A DNA stretch of 64,000 bases from Whitmania pigra (Eukaryota; Annelida; Clitellata; Hirudinida; Haemopidae): positions 567,501 through 631,500 of the forward strand of contig JAJTWR010000269.1 of assembly GCA_021613335.1 (NCBI GenBank), read 5' to 3'. Each line of letters opens with the position of its first letter. Within the stretch, counting starts at the first letter, position 1. The notes below the pieces were generated by a model, which made no database searches, was not told the DNA's origin, and saw only the letters and a program-made list of their open reading frames with translations. The position numbers and the translations under genes were made by a program. This document shows positions 1-29,700 of the stretch, piece after piece.

Positions 1-97
1 ATGAATTTGTGAATCTTTTTTTGGTGTGATTTTTTTTTGGCTATTTGAATATAGTTTTTTGAAAATAAACGAATTCAAACCTGAAAACCTGAAAAAA

Positions 98-236
98 TAA
101 TTAAAGACTTAAATATATAATAATCTTTAATTAAAGACTTAAATATATAATAATCTTTAATTAAAGACTTAAATATATAATCATCTTTAATTAACAACTT
201 AAATATATAATAATTTTTAATTAACGAATTGAATAT
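98..236. repeat. AT-rich tandem repeat, about 35-bp unit
   Basis: Four to five head-to-tail copies of an AT-rich unit containing GACTTAAATATATAATAA. The early copies are nearly identical and the last two diverge. The surrounding first 950 bases contain no convincing coding exon. A short (TAATTA)n-like run lies near 355-390 and a GTC/ATC-rich run near 737-770. Confidence 0.7.
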
Positions 237-956
237 ATAAAAAAACAAACTGTTTTAAAAAGACTTCTTATTCGATCGACCGTTAATAAAGTTAAATGAA
301 GTTAATAAATAAATTAATTTAAAGAGATGCCGTTTGTCTTCGTAATCGCTAACTGTTAATTATAATTATAATTATAACTATAATTATAACTGTTAATCGT
401 TTAACGTTGTTTGCCGGCACTTAGGCGTATATATTTAGATTTACAATATTTAAAGCAAATATTATGCTTTATTTAAAAGATAAAAATGGTTCTAAAATAT
501 TGTTCTTTCCGTCCACATCCCTCTCATCCACATTTCTTAGATGTTAGATCTTTCAAGTTAAGTTAGATGACGACGTTTTTTATTTGTTTGAAATTTCCAA
601 TTTTATCTCTTCAAGTTCATTTTAATTAATTAGCTTCGTCAAATCGTCAAATTGATGAACCAGCCATTCGATACTTAATCTTGTTAATGACTCAATCTTG
701 TTTACAGTAACATTTCAAAAATGTACAAATGTACATCATCGCCGTCGTCGTCGTCATCGTCATCATCACCACACAGCCTTATCCTTTATTATTAATATTA
801 ACAAATAATATGCTTGAAAATTGTGCAATATTAGATGTTGTTGTTTTGAATAGTTTCGCGCCAATTCAGGTCAAAGTTGTTTTTAAAGATCGTAAGACAA
901 ATTGTCCAAACATCGTTATCCTTGTGTTCCTTAACCCAATGCTAAGATGGATTTGA

Positions 957-1050
957 TATGATGATGATAATGATGATGATGATGATGACGACGACGACGA
1001 TGATGAAGGTGATGATGACGACGACGACGATGGTAATAGTAATGATTTTC
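957..1050. repeat. GAT/GAC trinucleotide tract
   Basis: Interrupted GAT, GAC and ATG trinucleotides. Both strands give open frames (poly-Met, poly-His, poly-Asp) that are products of the repeat rather than genes. Confidence 0.8.
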
Positions 1051-1177
1051 ACCCATGGTGCGAATGATAGTTACACGTTGCTGGATTTTTTTGCCAGCAT
1101 AAAAACATCTCAGGAATTTCTGAAACCAAGACACCTGGAAATAAACAATCTTGTTGAAGACAGAAAAAAGGAACGAT

Positions 1178-1312
1178 TGGACGGATGAATGGATGGATGG
1201 ATGAATGAATGGATGAATGAATGAATGGATGGATGAATAAATGAATAGATGGATGGACGGACAGATGGATGAATGAATGAATAGATGGATGGACGGAAAG
1301 ATGGATGAATGA
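1178..1312. repeat. GGAT/GAAT tetranucleotide minisatellite
   Basis: Interspersed ATGG and ATGA tetranucleotides with a longer GGACGGA variant. A short satellite of the same unit lies at about 1440-1465. Confidence 0.8.
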
Positions 1313-1499
1313 ATTAAAAAATAAATTGATCACTCAACTTAAGCCTGCAGCTGATGCACTTGTGAGCAACAATTATTTCATCAATGATTCATTCTCTGAT
1401 CTCATACGACTTGAGATTGCACATTTAAAAAAATATAAAAATGGATGGATGGATGGATGGATAGAGAAAAGAACGACAGTAAAAGAATGACAGAAAGAG

Positions 1500-3290
1500 A
1501 ATGATAAATGAGAAAGCGGATAGATGATTAAATAGATTGTTGTGTGATGGATGGCTAAGATTTTCCATAAACGTGGAATCTCATTAACTTTATTGTATTT
1601 ATCTCGTTTAATAAAGTAGTAAATAATTATAATAATAAGTAATAGTAATAATAATAACAATAATTTATTTTATAATAAATAGAATAAGTATAAAAGATCT
1701 GCATTTATTACTTATATTCGAATAATTCGTGGCGAATAATTCACAATCATTTTGATGAGGAAACTTAAGAGGAACATCAAAAAGCGTAGAGGTAAAAATC
1801 ACTTTTAATTGCAAAAACTAGGCCTAAATACTTTTCCAGAACATTAAGCAAAATCCGTAAACAGATATTAACCAGTATTAACCAATATTAACTACTAACA
1901 TAACGTAACGCAAAATTTAGTTTGTAGTTCTTTAAGAAGGCTAATAATATTTATGTCATAAACTACTTGTCAACTAATAGTAACCAATATTAATAACTTT
2001 TATAATTATTAATATTAATAACTTATATTAATAACTATTATTTGATGTAACTTATATTAATGCACCAATTCAATTTCCAATATTTTTCGAATTTCTATTA
2101 TTGCTCTACTTTCAAATTCAATTTTTTTTTTAATTCAAACTTCAAGAACATTGCATCGACCCGAATTCATTCGTTAATTTAAAAATTATTTTCTAAAAAT
2201 ACTTTCAAGCATTTCAATTTGTTCCATTTTTTTGGAATTCTCGGGAATTTTCAGAATTCCTTGCAAGGTCGAAAAGAATGCTATTGTTGTTGTTGTTGTT
2301 GTTGATGTTGATCTATTTGTTGTTGTTGTTGTTGGTCTAATTGTTATTTTTGGCAGTTGCTGGCTGTTAAGAGAATGTATTGAAATTGCCTTGGAAATAG
2401 CAGCGAAAGTGATATTCATAATATTTTTACCTTTTGGGAAAATTAGCATTTTTTGTTTAAATTGAAGATTACTTTGTTTTTATTTCTTACAATTTGTTTC
2501 TTTGTATTGCAATTGCATCAAGTTGTTTTGTATCGTATTAGTGGCATCCTGTGAAACTTGCAATAAAATATTTAAAACGCTTTTACAACTTAAATTTAAT
2601 AAACTTTAAATGTTCCGTTAAAATTGTACTCAGTATAAACGACGAAAAAATAAATCATAATTAATAAATTACGCAAATCATTATTATGCAAATAAAATTA
2701 TTATTCATGAATTATTTGTAAACAAATATTGACCAGACAGCGATAAAGTAGCCGCGTCATGGGAGCCCGTACCCGTTCAAATTTCAAAAGCAATGTTTGT
2801 GATACTTTTATCAGGTGATGTGTTCTTCGACAAAACCTTAAACAAATGGATTCAGTCCTGATGGCCCATATCATGTTCTGCATCGCCATGTTTTATTTAT
2901 TTATTTATTATTATTATTATTATCAGTTTGAAAATTATCAATTTTTGTACTATGTAATTAATTAATATTATTATTTCGCATAACTGATGTGAAAGCGTGA
3001 AATTGACAGAAATGAGAGCATTAAAATTGAGCTTCATGTCAAGTTCACAATAATTTAAAGCCATCCGAATAGTTATACTATTCACTTAATGCGTACTAGA
3101 ATTCAATTCAGTTATTACGTAATATACAACGCAATTCAGTTATTAACATAATATATAATGCGATTAAGTTAATATGTATCATAATTCAGTTAATAGATAC
3201 TTGAATTTAGTTAAGAGATAATCGAATTCAGCTAATGGACAATAAAATGCAATTCAGTTAATAGACGATATAATATCATTCACGTTGATA
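1500..3290. other. AT-rich region without a recognised gene
   Basis: AT-rich sequence with short TTG repeats at 2281-2337 and direct repeats of an ATTCAGTTA-type motif at about 3100-3270. Open frames here are short and lack splice context or a recognisable product. Confidence 0.5.
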
Positions 3291-3299
3291 GATAGTAGA

Positions 3300-3840
3300 A
3301 TACCATCCATTTCACCAAATCGTTTCGAGCACGAAAACATACTCCATCCTCCTCGAAGATCTCGTCAATGAAGCGCTGAAGTTTCGAAATTTCATTGAGA
3401 CATCCTCTGAAACCCGAGGAGAAGATGATAATAATGATGATAACAGTGATAACGATAATGATGATAATAATGATAATAATAGTGATAATGATAATGGTGA
3501 TGTTAATGATAATAATGATAATAATAATGATAATAATAGTGATAATGATAATGGTGATGTTAATGATAATAACAATTATGATGATAATGGTAATAATAAT
3601 GATAATAAAAGTGATAATGATGATAATAATGATAATAATAATGATAATAATAGTGATAATAATAGTGATAATGATGATAATAATGATAATAATAGTGATA
3701 ATGATAATGATAATAATAGTGATAATGATGATAATAATGATAATAATAGTGATAATGATAATGATGATAATAATGAGAGCTCAAGGAAGATTGGAACGAT
3801 CTGCCGAATAAATACCTCGGAACTGCTAGATATCGGGTTG
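3300..3840. other. Candidate exon, strand uncertain, running into a GATAAT repeat
   Basis: From about 3300 to 3420 both strands are open with ordinary, non-repetitive codons. The plus-strand frame continues through the 3421-3775 (GATAAT)n repeat as an Asp/Asn-rich stretch and stops at about 3840. The minus-strand frame reads about 35 residues rich in acidic and hydrophobic positions, between an AG at about 3415 and an ATG|GTATTC donor at about 3304. I do not recognise either product. The repeat itself is certain; the coding call is weak. Confidence 0.3.
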
Positions 3841-4987
3841 ATTTGTTGAGTATGAGGTTGAAAGGTCAAATTGAGAGGTCAAAATGAAAGCTGAAGAAGA
3901 ATTTGTCTCCCAACTGTATGTATTTGGTTTGTATTCGTAGTAGATTCGGAGTGTATACATGAGAGAGTTAGGACGGGCATTGTATTTCTGTCTGTGCTTG
4001 AAATTGGTCTTGTATGCGTATTTGTATTTGTCGACATTTGTATTTGAGTGCTTCACGCAAATGCAAACATCATTCCTCTGCAAATGTTGAAACAGGTTGC
4101 TGCACTAAATTGAACTCCTAGAAAGAAGAAAGCAATGAAAAAAATTCAACTTTTAAGTTCATGTTTTGAGTTCAAGTTTTGAGTTCAAGTTATAAGTTCT
4201 GCTTTAAATTTTGTAAATGGATCCAAGTAAGCAGTAAAAATAAGTGTTGTGATGATCACAGTAATGTTCTATAATTATTCTTGATAATTATGTTTAAGAA
4301 AAACTTAATTAGAATATTTGTGTGGTGATATTTGCCTTTCACAAATTATCATTATTTGCTTAACTATGTGATTTTACTTGTTTTAATCAATTTTCAATTT
4401 TATTTTATGAGTTAACAATAAATAAACAGTTTATAATTAGCAATTTTAGGTGATAATTAAACAGTTAATTCCTATATGAATTATATTTGTAAATCAAATA
4501 AACACACTTATTAAATGATAACGTATTTATAATTAATTGTTTAACAAGTGCCCTATTCTAAGTTTTGAAATTATTAATTAAAAAAATATTTATAAAATAA
4601 TATCGTTCTGCATTCCTCCGGTTAACTTTCATCTTTTTTTTATCTGCCCATCCATCCTTCACCATCTATTCCTCACCACCTCATCTCCTCCTTCTTTTCA
4701 TCAGCCAGCCCTCAAGCAGTAGAGAGAGACGTAAATTTAAATACAAAAAAAATAGATATTTAAAAAATAATAATAATTAATAAATAAATAAGTTAAAAAC
4801 TCAAAATAAAATGTGCAAAGTCCTCGAATTGGGCTGAGGAATGTCGTGGAAGGAGTTTGGAAAACAAGTCTCATCCTTGTGAAGGAAACTGTAAACAGTT
4901 TCTTTGATGTTTTCCGCATTTTGCTCTGCTGGGCACGTGTTACATGGATGGATCTCTTTCTTGTCTTTTCCTCTCGAGTCTTGGGGC

Positions 4988-14980
<9,993 letters not shown>

Positions 14981-17302
14981 ACATGTTTATTTGTTAACAA
15001 AAAAAATTACTTTTTTCCAAACGGATATCAAATTAATTGACACCATTTCTGAGTCGTCACATCGACTTAGTCGACTTTTTAAAATCCCACTTCAGTCCGC
15101 TAAGCGTAGTCAGCCGAGAACGAAAATGGACATTTTCATTCGGCTTAGAATTTTAAACGCCTCTAAACGTCTGCTTTTCTGCGCGCCATGTGTCGAATGT
15201 TTCCTTCGTTTTTATTTTTTATTTTTAGTTTTTTTTTATTCTTTTAATTTCTTCGGAATTTCCAGTTTCCTTGGCAGTGTTGTCTGGACCTATTTTTAGA
15301 GACTTTCAAGTCAGGGGAGTCAGTATTTCATCCTATCATGGAAGCGTTTTATCCCTGGTGCAATCGTGATCAGTCCATTTTTTTCAAATTATCTTTCATT
15401 TTATTTATTGAACAAATAATTCGAAATAACTATTGCAGTGTTTTTAATTAAAATGATTGCATTAATAATACACTATGAAGTATATTTTATTATTAGTTTT
15501 TTGTTATTATTATTATTATTAATATTTTTTTTTATTACTACCATCATTCCGAGCTCCAAGGCGGAGTAACAAGAAAATTATTATTATTATTACGATCACC
15601 TTCCAAACGAGTTTACAATTCGTGTTAGCAGTTGCACCAGAATATTCCTCCGAGGCGTCTGTTCGGATTGATAAATTCTCACCAGGCTTGCGTCTATCAT
15701 CTCATTATTCATCTGATATATTCATCCATCCATCCATCCATCCATCCATCCATCCATCCATCCATCCATCCATCCATCCATCCATCCAACCATCCATTCA
15801 TCCATTCATTAATCTGCCCGTGCTTCTGTTAATTCATTCATTCACGCACTCATCCGTCCAACTTTTCATCTATTCATTCAGTTACCTGTTTATCCAATTA
15901 TTCATTTATCTATAGATCCATCCATCCACCCAGCCATCCAACAATCCATACATCCATGCTCTTGAATATTTTTTCTGTTCGAAATTGTTCAAATTTATCT
16001 AGAAAGGACAATCTCTCCTTAATTGCGTTTACGCGGTCGTTGCCATGGAAACTTAGGTCGAAAGGAAAGCAGAATAATGGGTTGAAAGTCTTCGCTTTGT
16101 CTCGGTGCAAGTTTAATTTATGATTTTTTTTTCTTTTTGAAGGCTGCAAACGATTTTAATTCTTAATAAAATCGATTCGTTTTTTATAGAAAAATTAAAT
16201 TATATTCGAAAAATTTATAATGTTAAATTATGTTATAAACATTTATTTATTAATGTTAAATTATTTTATTGAAGAATTTTCGTGTGTATGATTTTTTTTT
16301 TCAATCAATTTATCTTTCATTTATTCTCAGAATTTTAATTGTTTATTCAATGTTAATTGAAAACACTTGAACTAAATTTGAACAATTTTATTTTAATAAA
16401 ATTATTTTTATACTGGAAGCACTTTTCAAGACAAAATCAGTTAGCAAGTAAAAAGCTGAATGCTAATAAGCTATTTGTTTACTGATGGTAATGATGATGA
16501 TTGTGATGATGATGATGATGATGATGGTGATGATGATTGTGATGGTGATGGTGACTATGACGATGATACAGCTTGAAAAAGCACGATATGAAAAAGCTTT
16601 GCAAGAACTTATTAATCAAATTATGGAATTTAAAAAATATTTAAAATTATAATAATGGTAAGAAAAGTGATATTTGTTACTAATTTCTTTATTTGACAAA
16701 CACAAATATAGAAGCAGCATAATGAACCAATACATCGGATTGTCATACGAAAAGATTCATATTAGAAGTTAACCATCAATAAAAGTAATTAAGGATAATT
16801 TGTTACTTACATTGAATACCAACAATAAAAATTATTTAGAATCTTTAATTTTTGAAGCATTACAAGCGAAAATCACATGAAGTCACCTGATTATGATTGT
16901 GAGAAAAAATAATTTAAAAATTGCTAATGTACAGCTCAACTTATTCCGGTCCCTGCTGCAATCCAATGTTGCATAAATTAACAAAAACTAAACTTTTAAT
17001 AATAATTAAAAGTAATAATAACCACCATATTAACTTTATTTATTATAATATTTATTAATAAAATAAAATATTAATTTATCTTTATGCATACGCTGCTCAG
17101 ACATCTATCATGAAACTTGACGTAATAAATTCTAATAAAAGTCAACATTTCAAAAGGTTTTAATGATGCCTCATCGTGTGTCACATCACCACATGCATTT
17201 ATGGTCACCATGTAATTCATTGGACAGTATATTTTTTTATTGGGCGTACATAAGAATGTCCTCAGCTAATGTCAGTAAAACTAATATCAATAACCTGAAG
17301 AT
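14981..17302. other. Upstream/intergenic region
   Basis: Between the start of the six-exon model and the 3' end of ALAS. It holds (ATCC)n at 15721-15800, a GAT-rich run at 16490-16565 and otherwise AT-rich DNA. Sequence at 15000-15300 is less repetitive and could be a 5' untranslated or promoter region, but shows no clear elements. Confidence 0.5.
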
Positions 17303-17520
17303 TTACCGAACGTTTAACAACAACAAAAAAACAGCTACATAGAATATTCTGCAACGCATAAAATTAAGCAATAATAAACTAGTTCTCTGGAAATTACGAG
17401 ATGCCTCAAGGCATCTATTCTTACCACAATACCGCATGCAAACAAATGTAAAACTGCTTATCTCCATGCATTCTGCTACGCATTCTGCATTCTGTGACCA
17501 CAGGTACTCCAATCATGCCT

Positions 17521-22581
<5,061 letters not shown>

Positions 22582-22841
22582 ATCTATTTTCAAATGTACT
22601 TACAAATCATACATCCTGACTAAGTAAAATCATCTCATGATGGCTTATTTTTGTCGTTGGAACAGGCAGCCCATCAGGGGGAGTGTATCCTTTCGGGTTG
22701 ACCTTTTATTTTTACAAAAGTAAATTATAATTTTCTAATTTTCTTATACGCTATATTATTATTATTGTTATTATTATTATTATTATTATCATCATCATCA
22801 TCATCATCATCATTAATTGTTATTGTTATTATTATTATTAA

Positions 22842-22881
<40 letters not shown>

Positions 22882-23187
22882 TCTTACACATTCAATTATA
22901 TTAATTAATAATTTAGAAACGTTTATTCTTAATCAACCATTATAGGAAAACAACATTTCTTAAGAGTTCCCGAGTCAAAGAAAATAGTTCTCTTGAATAG
23001 TTACAAGCATATGGGGCGACCAATCAATATGAAACAATATGAACCATATTTAATTGGTCACAATTAAATTAATCTAATTTCTCAACAAATCAACGAAGAA
23101 TAATAAAATTAAACTAACTAAACTAAAATAGATCAAAAACTTTTTCCACTTCCCCTAAATACATACCAAAAACTTTATTGGCCTTAC

Positions 23188-23322
23188 CTAAAACTCGAGT
23201 ACAGCATCTCAAGATCATCTTCGTCGTTGTCAGATGCAGACGATGTCTTTTCTCGTAGGCTCTTCTCGGAGATGTTGTAGGGGTCGAAGCTATTTAAGCT
23301 TTCTTTTGATGAAACTTTGAAC
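23188..23322 (-). CDS. Orphan candidate exon, Ser/Asp-rich
   Basis: 135 bases, with a TATCTTCAG acceptor and a strong TTTTAG|GTAAGG donor. Only one frame is open (44 complete codons). It encodes a Ser-rich, acidic peptide containing DPYNISEKSL and SDNDEDDLEMLYSSF. The codon use is ordinary and the exon is not simple repeat. Its out-phase does not fit the next firm ALAS exon. It is either an upstream exon of ALAS through an unseen intermediate, or part of a separate gene ending near 22.5 kb. Confidence 0.45.
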
Positions 23323-26300
23323 CTGAAGATAAAAAACAAACAGCAGGCGTTTCTTACACCGACTGAGGGAAAGTTGGAGACGAGTTCGGACGCTAACCAA
23401 GAGAAGTGAAAAAATTTCAGAGTTTAAAAGTTGAAAGCAAAGTTGAAGTAAAACAAACAAAAAAGGATAGTTTGTCTGTTATTATTATTTTTATTATTAT
23501 TATTTTTATTATTATTCTATTTTATTTTTTAAATTTTTTTTTAAAGAAAAGATAATCTGAAAGAGCAGCAGGCAAATCTCAAAGTCTTTGAAAGCTTTTA
23601 GAAACTAAACTAACTTTTTTTTCGCCTCAGAAGTAGAAACGTTTACTATCGAAGCAGAGGAAATAAAGTGATCATAATGTGCCCATTAAATAGTAGTCGT
23701 GATTGTTAATTGTGAATTTACGAGCGTAAATTTACAATTCTAGGGATCAAATGCCAATGATATCATGTGCAATTTGGTAATCAAAGAATTATATCCTGTA
23801 TGTTTAACTGTTCTTGGAAACATGATTTCATGGCCACGTCGATAAACATTGACGATAGCGATTTATGTCTGTTATTATGGAAATTACATTTATACTTTAA
23901 AATCACATTGCAAGCACAATATAATTTTGTAATGTAAAAATATTAATAATACGAATTGATAATTTGTATTCTAATGTTTTGTGATTGCATTAGATTCGCG
24001 AGCAGTTTTCAATTATAATGATAAACAAATATAATCAAATTAATGTTATTATTCTCATTATCATAATAAAGGTTATTATTATTGTTGTCGTGGTTGTTGC
24101 AAGTTCCTGTTATTACCTTATTCGTAATAATGCTTTTGATATTTTTATTATCCGATGTTAATGACCATTTGTTAGTGATAATTAGAATGATACTGTTGAC
24201 AAAATTTTGGAATAATCATTTAGAAAAAGATTTTGTAATTTTAAATTTGAATTAACTTAAAATTGTAGTAATTTATATCGTAATATTTTAAAATTAACGA
24301 AGAAGTTACATAATAAGTTATGGTTATGTAATGCTCTTTCTCAACAGGATACTTTTATGGTTAATCTCAAAATTCAATAACCTTCTAAATTTTTCCTTTG
24401 AATTAAAAAATATTATAAAGTCCATTTCATTTCAAAACTAAATATTTAAATATAATAATATTATAATTAAAAAAATAAATAATACTGAACAAAAAATTCT
24501 TTGAAACATCAATAAATTTATTGTCAATTTGTAAATTTATCAATGTAATATTTAATTCTATAATTGTTATTATTTTCCATAAATTGAACATAACATAAAT
24601 TCGTAATTAAATGATAATTTTAATAATAATAATAATATTATTAATGAGATTAATGTGATTATTAAATTATTTTTAATAATATATCTATATCTCTATATCT
24701 ATTTATAAGTTATAATTACATATTAAATTTAACTTGTTCTTAAAGCAAATAGGTCAATAAGAATTTTTTAATAAAAATTATTAATGATTGAAGTGGGACA
24801 TGATTGCAAATCATTCCTAATAGTTAATGTTCGAATAGACTATAGTGTTTTAAACTTTAGAAAATAATTCATTTTGATAAAAACTTTTTTTAGTGCATGG
24901 AATGGTTATATGAAACAGAAATGAAGTAAAGGATTTCAACATTATGGCTGCTTTCTGTCAACATGAACTTCACTGATGAAATAAAATTATTATTTTTCCA
25001 AAGATGTTTTTCATCAAATTTGTTTACAATTAATAAGAAGAAAGTGTTTGGAGTTTATTAAACTTTCACTCATTTTTTTTCGATGTCTTTCAATCAATTC
25101 AATCCAGCCTTCATTCATCTCGTTGAGGTTCTCATGAAAGTGCCATTGACATGAGTACCTGAATTACAACTACATTACAACAAGACATTACAATTACATT
25201 ACAAAAACATTATAATTACAGTGCAAGACATTGCAATTACATCACAGGCCATTGCACTTACATTTTTATACAATCAATTTAAGTAACGCAAACATTTCAT
25301 TTGTGAATATTGTTTAATTGGAATTATTCCACGATGCTGAGGTAATCTGTTTTGATGAATTATCGGCATCAGAGAATAGATTACAAAGTAAATAATTTAG
25401 TCGGCAAACAAAAGCCAATTAGACAATTGTGTGCAAAATAGTTATTTAAATGAAATATTCTATGATAATAAATAATGCAGGATGATTAAGTTATATTATA
25501 TTTATTTTAAAGTATTAATGATAGCAAAGCTTTGTTACTGCTGCTGTCGCATTTTAAAGTGGGCCGAGATCTGCCATTAGTGAACTAGAAAATAGACTCT
25601 ATCCATTTTCAAAAGTCCATGGCAAAATCTCAAAGACATTAAACAGGACCACTAAGTGGAGCTTCTCATCTGAAAATTCTTAAGCTCCTGGTCGTGTGTC
25701 ACCAAAGTGTCACAATGTCAAATTTTTACAACGTTTGACAACTCTTCGTGGTTCAAAACTCGAACAGATGACATTTCACTCTTAAAATCGTTTAAATAAG
25801 TTTTAAAATGTCTAAATTAAAATTTTAAATTTTATTTAATTAATTAAAATTTATGTTACAAAATCGGCCATAAAATGTCGCGACCTTTTATTGAAAAATA
25901 AGAGTTATTTCCAAAGTAAATAGCACCGACTCATCTCTAGCGATAGTTTCGCACGAAGTCTTCTCAAGATTTTTTTAAAATTTTTGTTAAGAAATTTTTT
26001 CCAAAATAAATGTAAAATCTGATTTTGTTTTGATTTTCTTTCGTTTTTTGAGGCCACAAAGAAACTTGCGAAATAAATTCTTATTTTCTTAACTTAATAT
26101 ACTGACATACTTACTAAAATAATGCAGATTACAGCACATTGTAAATGAATAATGCCTTTTTGTAGATTAACTTTTCACATTTTAAGGAATTGCAATAAAA
26201 AGTGCCAAATGTAAATCGTAAAAATATTTTTATAATGCAATACATTGTCTAGTTTGAAGATAAATATTTGAATTGCAAAAAGTTTCAACATGGCACTTAA

Positions 26301-26788
26301 TGTAAAAATTGATTAAACTATAATATTAAAGTTTTTATCGAAATTTTTATTGCGATCTTTTACTTTTAAAAGCCTCGACCACTTTTTAACAATAAGAATT
26401 GGAATTAGAATATCTAACGAGAAAACTGATCAAAAAGGAATCATTTTAACATCTTTAAATTACATCTTAAGCCTTGAATTTTAATTTGAGAAATTGCGTC
26501 GAACACCTTGTCGATAATTTAGGGAAGATATTTGTGACGTCAGTAAATTAAATCAGCCATTTTTACTAATTCATTCGTCGTATATCGTTGCAAATGTTTT
26601 TCTTCACATTTTTCGCTCTTCTACGTAGTTATCGTCGCTCGAATATTTTGTTTTCAAGTTTCAAGTAGCCGATCAGATCCTCTAATAGACAAAATCAAAA
26701 AATTTAATTGTTTATTCTTTCAATCCAGAAACTTCTCGGTTGCGCAAAAGAGGCCTGGAACTGGCCAGTCATCGGATAAACCAAAACA
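23323..26788. other. AT-rich intergenic region upstream of OTUD5
   Basis: About 3.4 kb with no convincing exon. Short ATT runs occur at 23483-23520. The last few hundred bases before 26789 are probably the OTUD5 promoter and 5' untranslated region, but no TATA box stands out. Confidence 0.5.
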
Positions 26789-29700
26789 ATGACGATTTTG
26801 CCGAAGAAGAAGCAGAACAAAGAGAAAAACGAAAATGACAACAACGAGGGATCTCAAAGTCCTTCGGGCGCTGAGGGTACCTCTGGAAGGGGCGGCTTGG
26901 CCAGGGTTCGACCAAATTCCCCAGGGGGTCCGCAGCGATGGGCATCACCTCCCCCGATCGATCACGAAGCTTCTGGGCGATTTGAAGATTGCACGTCATC
27001 CCATGGAGGAGTAGGAAACAACAAGAGAAGGATAAGGGATCGTTCCTCTCCTCATAGAACCGTGAGGAAGCAGAGGCACGAGACCGGCTCCAGGGCCGTC
27101 GCTTCGAGCCAGTCCTCCCAGGCGAGTTCCGCCGGAGTGCCGACGAGGGGAGGCGGCAACAGGCAGCAGATGTCCTGCGCCCCCTCGGACTCCCGTCTCG
27201 TGGCCTCGACGTCGCACACCTCTCAGGTCAACTCGGAGGAGGAACGAAACGACGGATTCAACAGCGAAGACGAGTGCGGCCGTCCGTACGACGAGGGACT
27301 TGCCGAGAAGGAGAAGGACTTCGAGATGATGCTCAAGGAGAAGAGGGGCTTCGTCATCAAGAGGATGGAGGAAGATGGAGCTTGCCTGTTCAGGGCTGTT
27401 GGTGAGTGATCAAAGTTTGGAATTTTTGAGAAATTTAAGGACATTTAAACTGCGATCGTATTTAAATGAATTGATATCATTTTCAAACGTTAAGTTTAGT
27501 GGGATTCTTGATTTGAAATTATTTAATGTCACATTGTTTGAAATCATTAAGGGGATGCAAATTAAATAATCTAGATTCCATATTGTTTAGATTATTTTCC
27601 ATAAAATATTTGGGAATAAATTTTTTATTAGATGAATTGCTCTTATTTACAAATTGATTGCTCAGGTTTTATCCAAAATATTCAGTAGCTTCCTGCTTTT
27701 TCTAAACCAATTTCTTTCACATTTGCATGTCGTAATTAAATATTTTCCAAATAACTAGTGATCATCAATAAACTCTCAATAATAAATATTATGATAATTA
27801 AATATAAGTAAATATTTATTATATTGACTATCACAATGATAATTTTCATTATCATCATTGAATGCTGTAATATTATAACCATTAATATTAATAACAATTA
27901 TTATTAATCACTAATTAATTAATTGATTGATCTTCTCAGCTGACCAGGTTTATGGAGATCAAGACATGCACACTGTTGTCAGACTCAACTGTGTTGATTA
28001 CATGGTTAGGAATCTTTGAATAATAGTAAATAACAACAACAATAATTATAATATTATTATTAACGATATTATTAATAATATTTTTAGTAATAGCAATGAC
28101 AATAGTAATAATGAGCAAACTGAATGAAGTGAGAATAATAATAATAGCAATATTAATAATAGTTAATTTTTATGGCTCTAAGGGCACAGTGCCTGAGGCT
28201 TTAAAATGCAGTATTTACGTGTGACCTTATTTTAGTACAGGTTGACCTAGTTTAAATCATTTCTTTCATCGGTTCTTTGTTCGCACCTTTCTGTTCATTT
28301 TTTGATATTTTTATTAATTAGTTTAAAATGAATTTGCTTCTTCATTCATGCAATCCTGATGATGATTGTTGGTTGTCATAATTACTGTTCAGAAATAATT
28401 AATTATAAAATCGAATTGACTGTCAAGTTAATATTTATGATTAATATTTGTAATTTATAATAAATTATAATATAAAAATAATATTATTATTATTATTATA
28501 GTATTTGTTATTATTATTATTGTTATTATAGTATTTGTTGTTATTATTGATGTTAAACTCATTTCGACTTTCATTTTGGCATTGGTATTATTATTATTAT
28601 TGTGTTAAGCTCATTCGCTTAACGTAATTAACTAATAATTAACCAACTAATCGGAAAACCATCTCTACACTTCTCGGCAGTCGAAAAACACGGACTTCTT
28701 CAAGCAGTTTGTCACTGAGGACTTCAACGAGTACCTCGACCGCAAGAAGAGCAACAATTGCCACGGCAACCACATCGAGATGCAAGCACTCTGCGAACTC
28801 TACAACAGGCCCATAGAAGTTTACCAGCTCGGAATCAGTGAGTTCATTCGGTTTATTATTATTTTTTTTTATAAATAAATATTTTGTTGTTTACGTTTGT
28901 AAAAAAGGAAACATTAATCCAGTGCCACCATTAAGTGGATTATTACTGGTTATGGTGGTGCGGGCTGTTTAGCATTTTGGAACCCACATGGTACTTTAAC
29001 TAAGCTAGTTTTGATGAGATGCATCTTGAAGATGGATGATCTTTTTTGTGCGAAGGCTTTGAAATTATAGTTGTAACTGATATTGAATTTATTATTGTTG
29101 AAATTATTGTTTTGGAGGATGCTGATGATATGGTAGAGAGGCAGTGATGGGTAGTTACTAACTATAAGTAGTTAAGTACTAGTTAATAACTACTTTAAAG
29201 ACTAAGAGAGGTTATTACAATTTCAGCCCAGCACCTAATTGGTTTAGTAATAGTTACACAATAGATGATAAAGTTGACTTTATACACAAGAATTGGTCAA
29301 GATAACAACAATAATACATTATTATCATAATACCATTTATTTTAATTTTAGTTATTTATTTATTAGATACAATTACATTTGCTTACCCAATAAAAGTAAT
29401 ATTATGCTCTACTTTATTATATTACTATTATATTCAATATTATGAATATTTATTGCCTTAATCCTTCCCATCCAGACCCAATCAACACCTTTCATGCATC
29501 CTACAAGACCGACAACGAGCCAATCAGAGTGAGCTACCACAACAACATTCACTACAATTCAGTGGTCGATCCCTACAAGGCCACGGTGGGCGTTGGACTC
29601 GGTTTGCCCGGGTATCAACCAGGGGTAAGTATAACAGGATGAGGGCCTTAATGGTGTTTAAATGCTAAGTGAAGTTTAAATTATGTGCATAATAAAAATA

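Noticed and set aside
15622..15915. Frames rich in HPSI repeats
   Set aside because: Translation of the (ATCC)n microsatellite.
29150..29240. Possible transposon end (repeated AGTTACTAACTA-like motifs)
   Set aside because: Short AT-rich direct repeats without a matching inverted end or target duplication.
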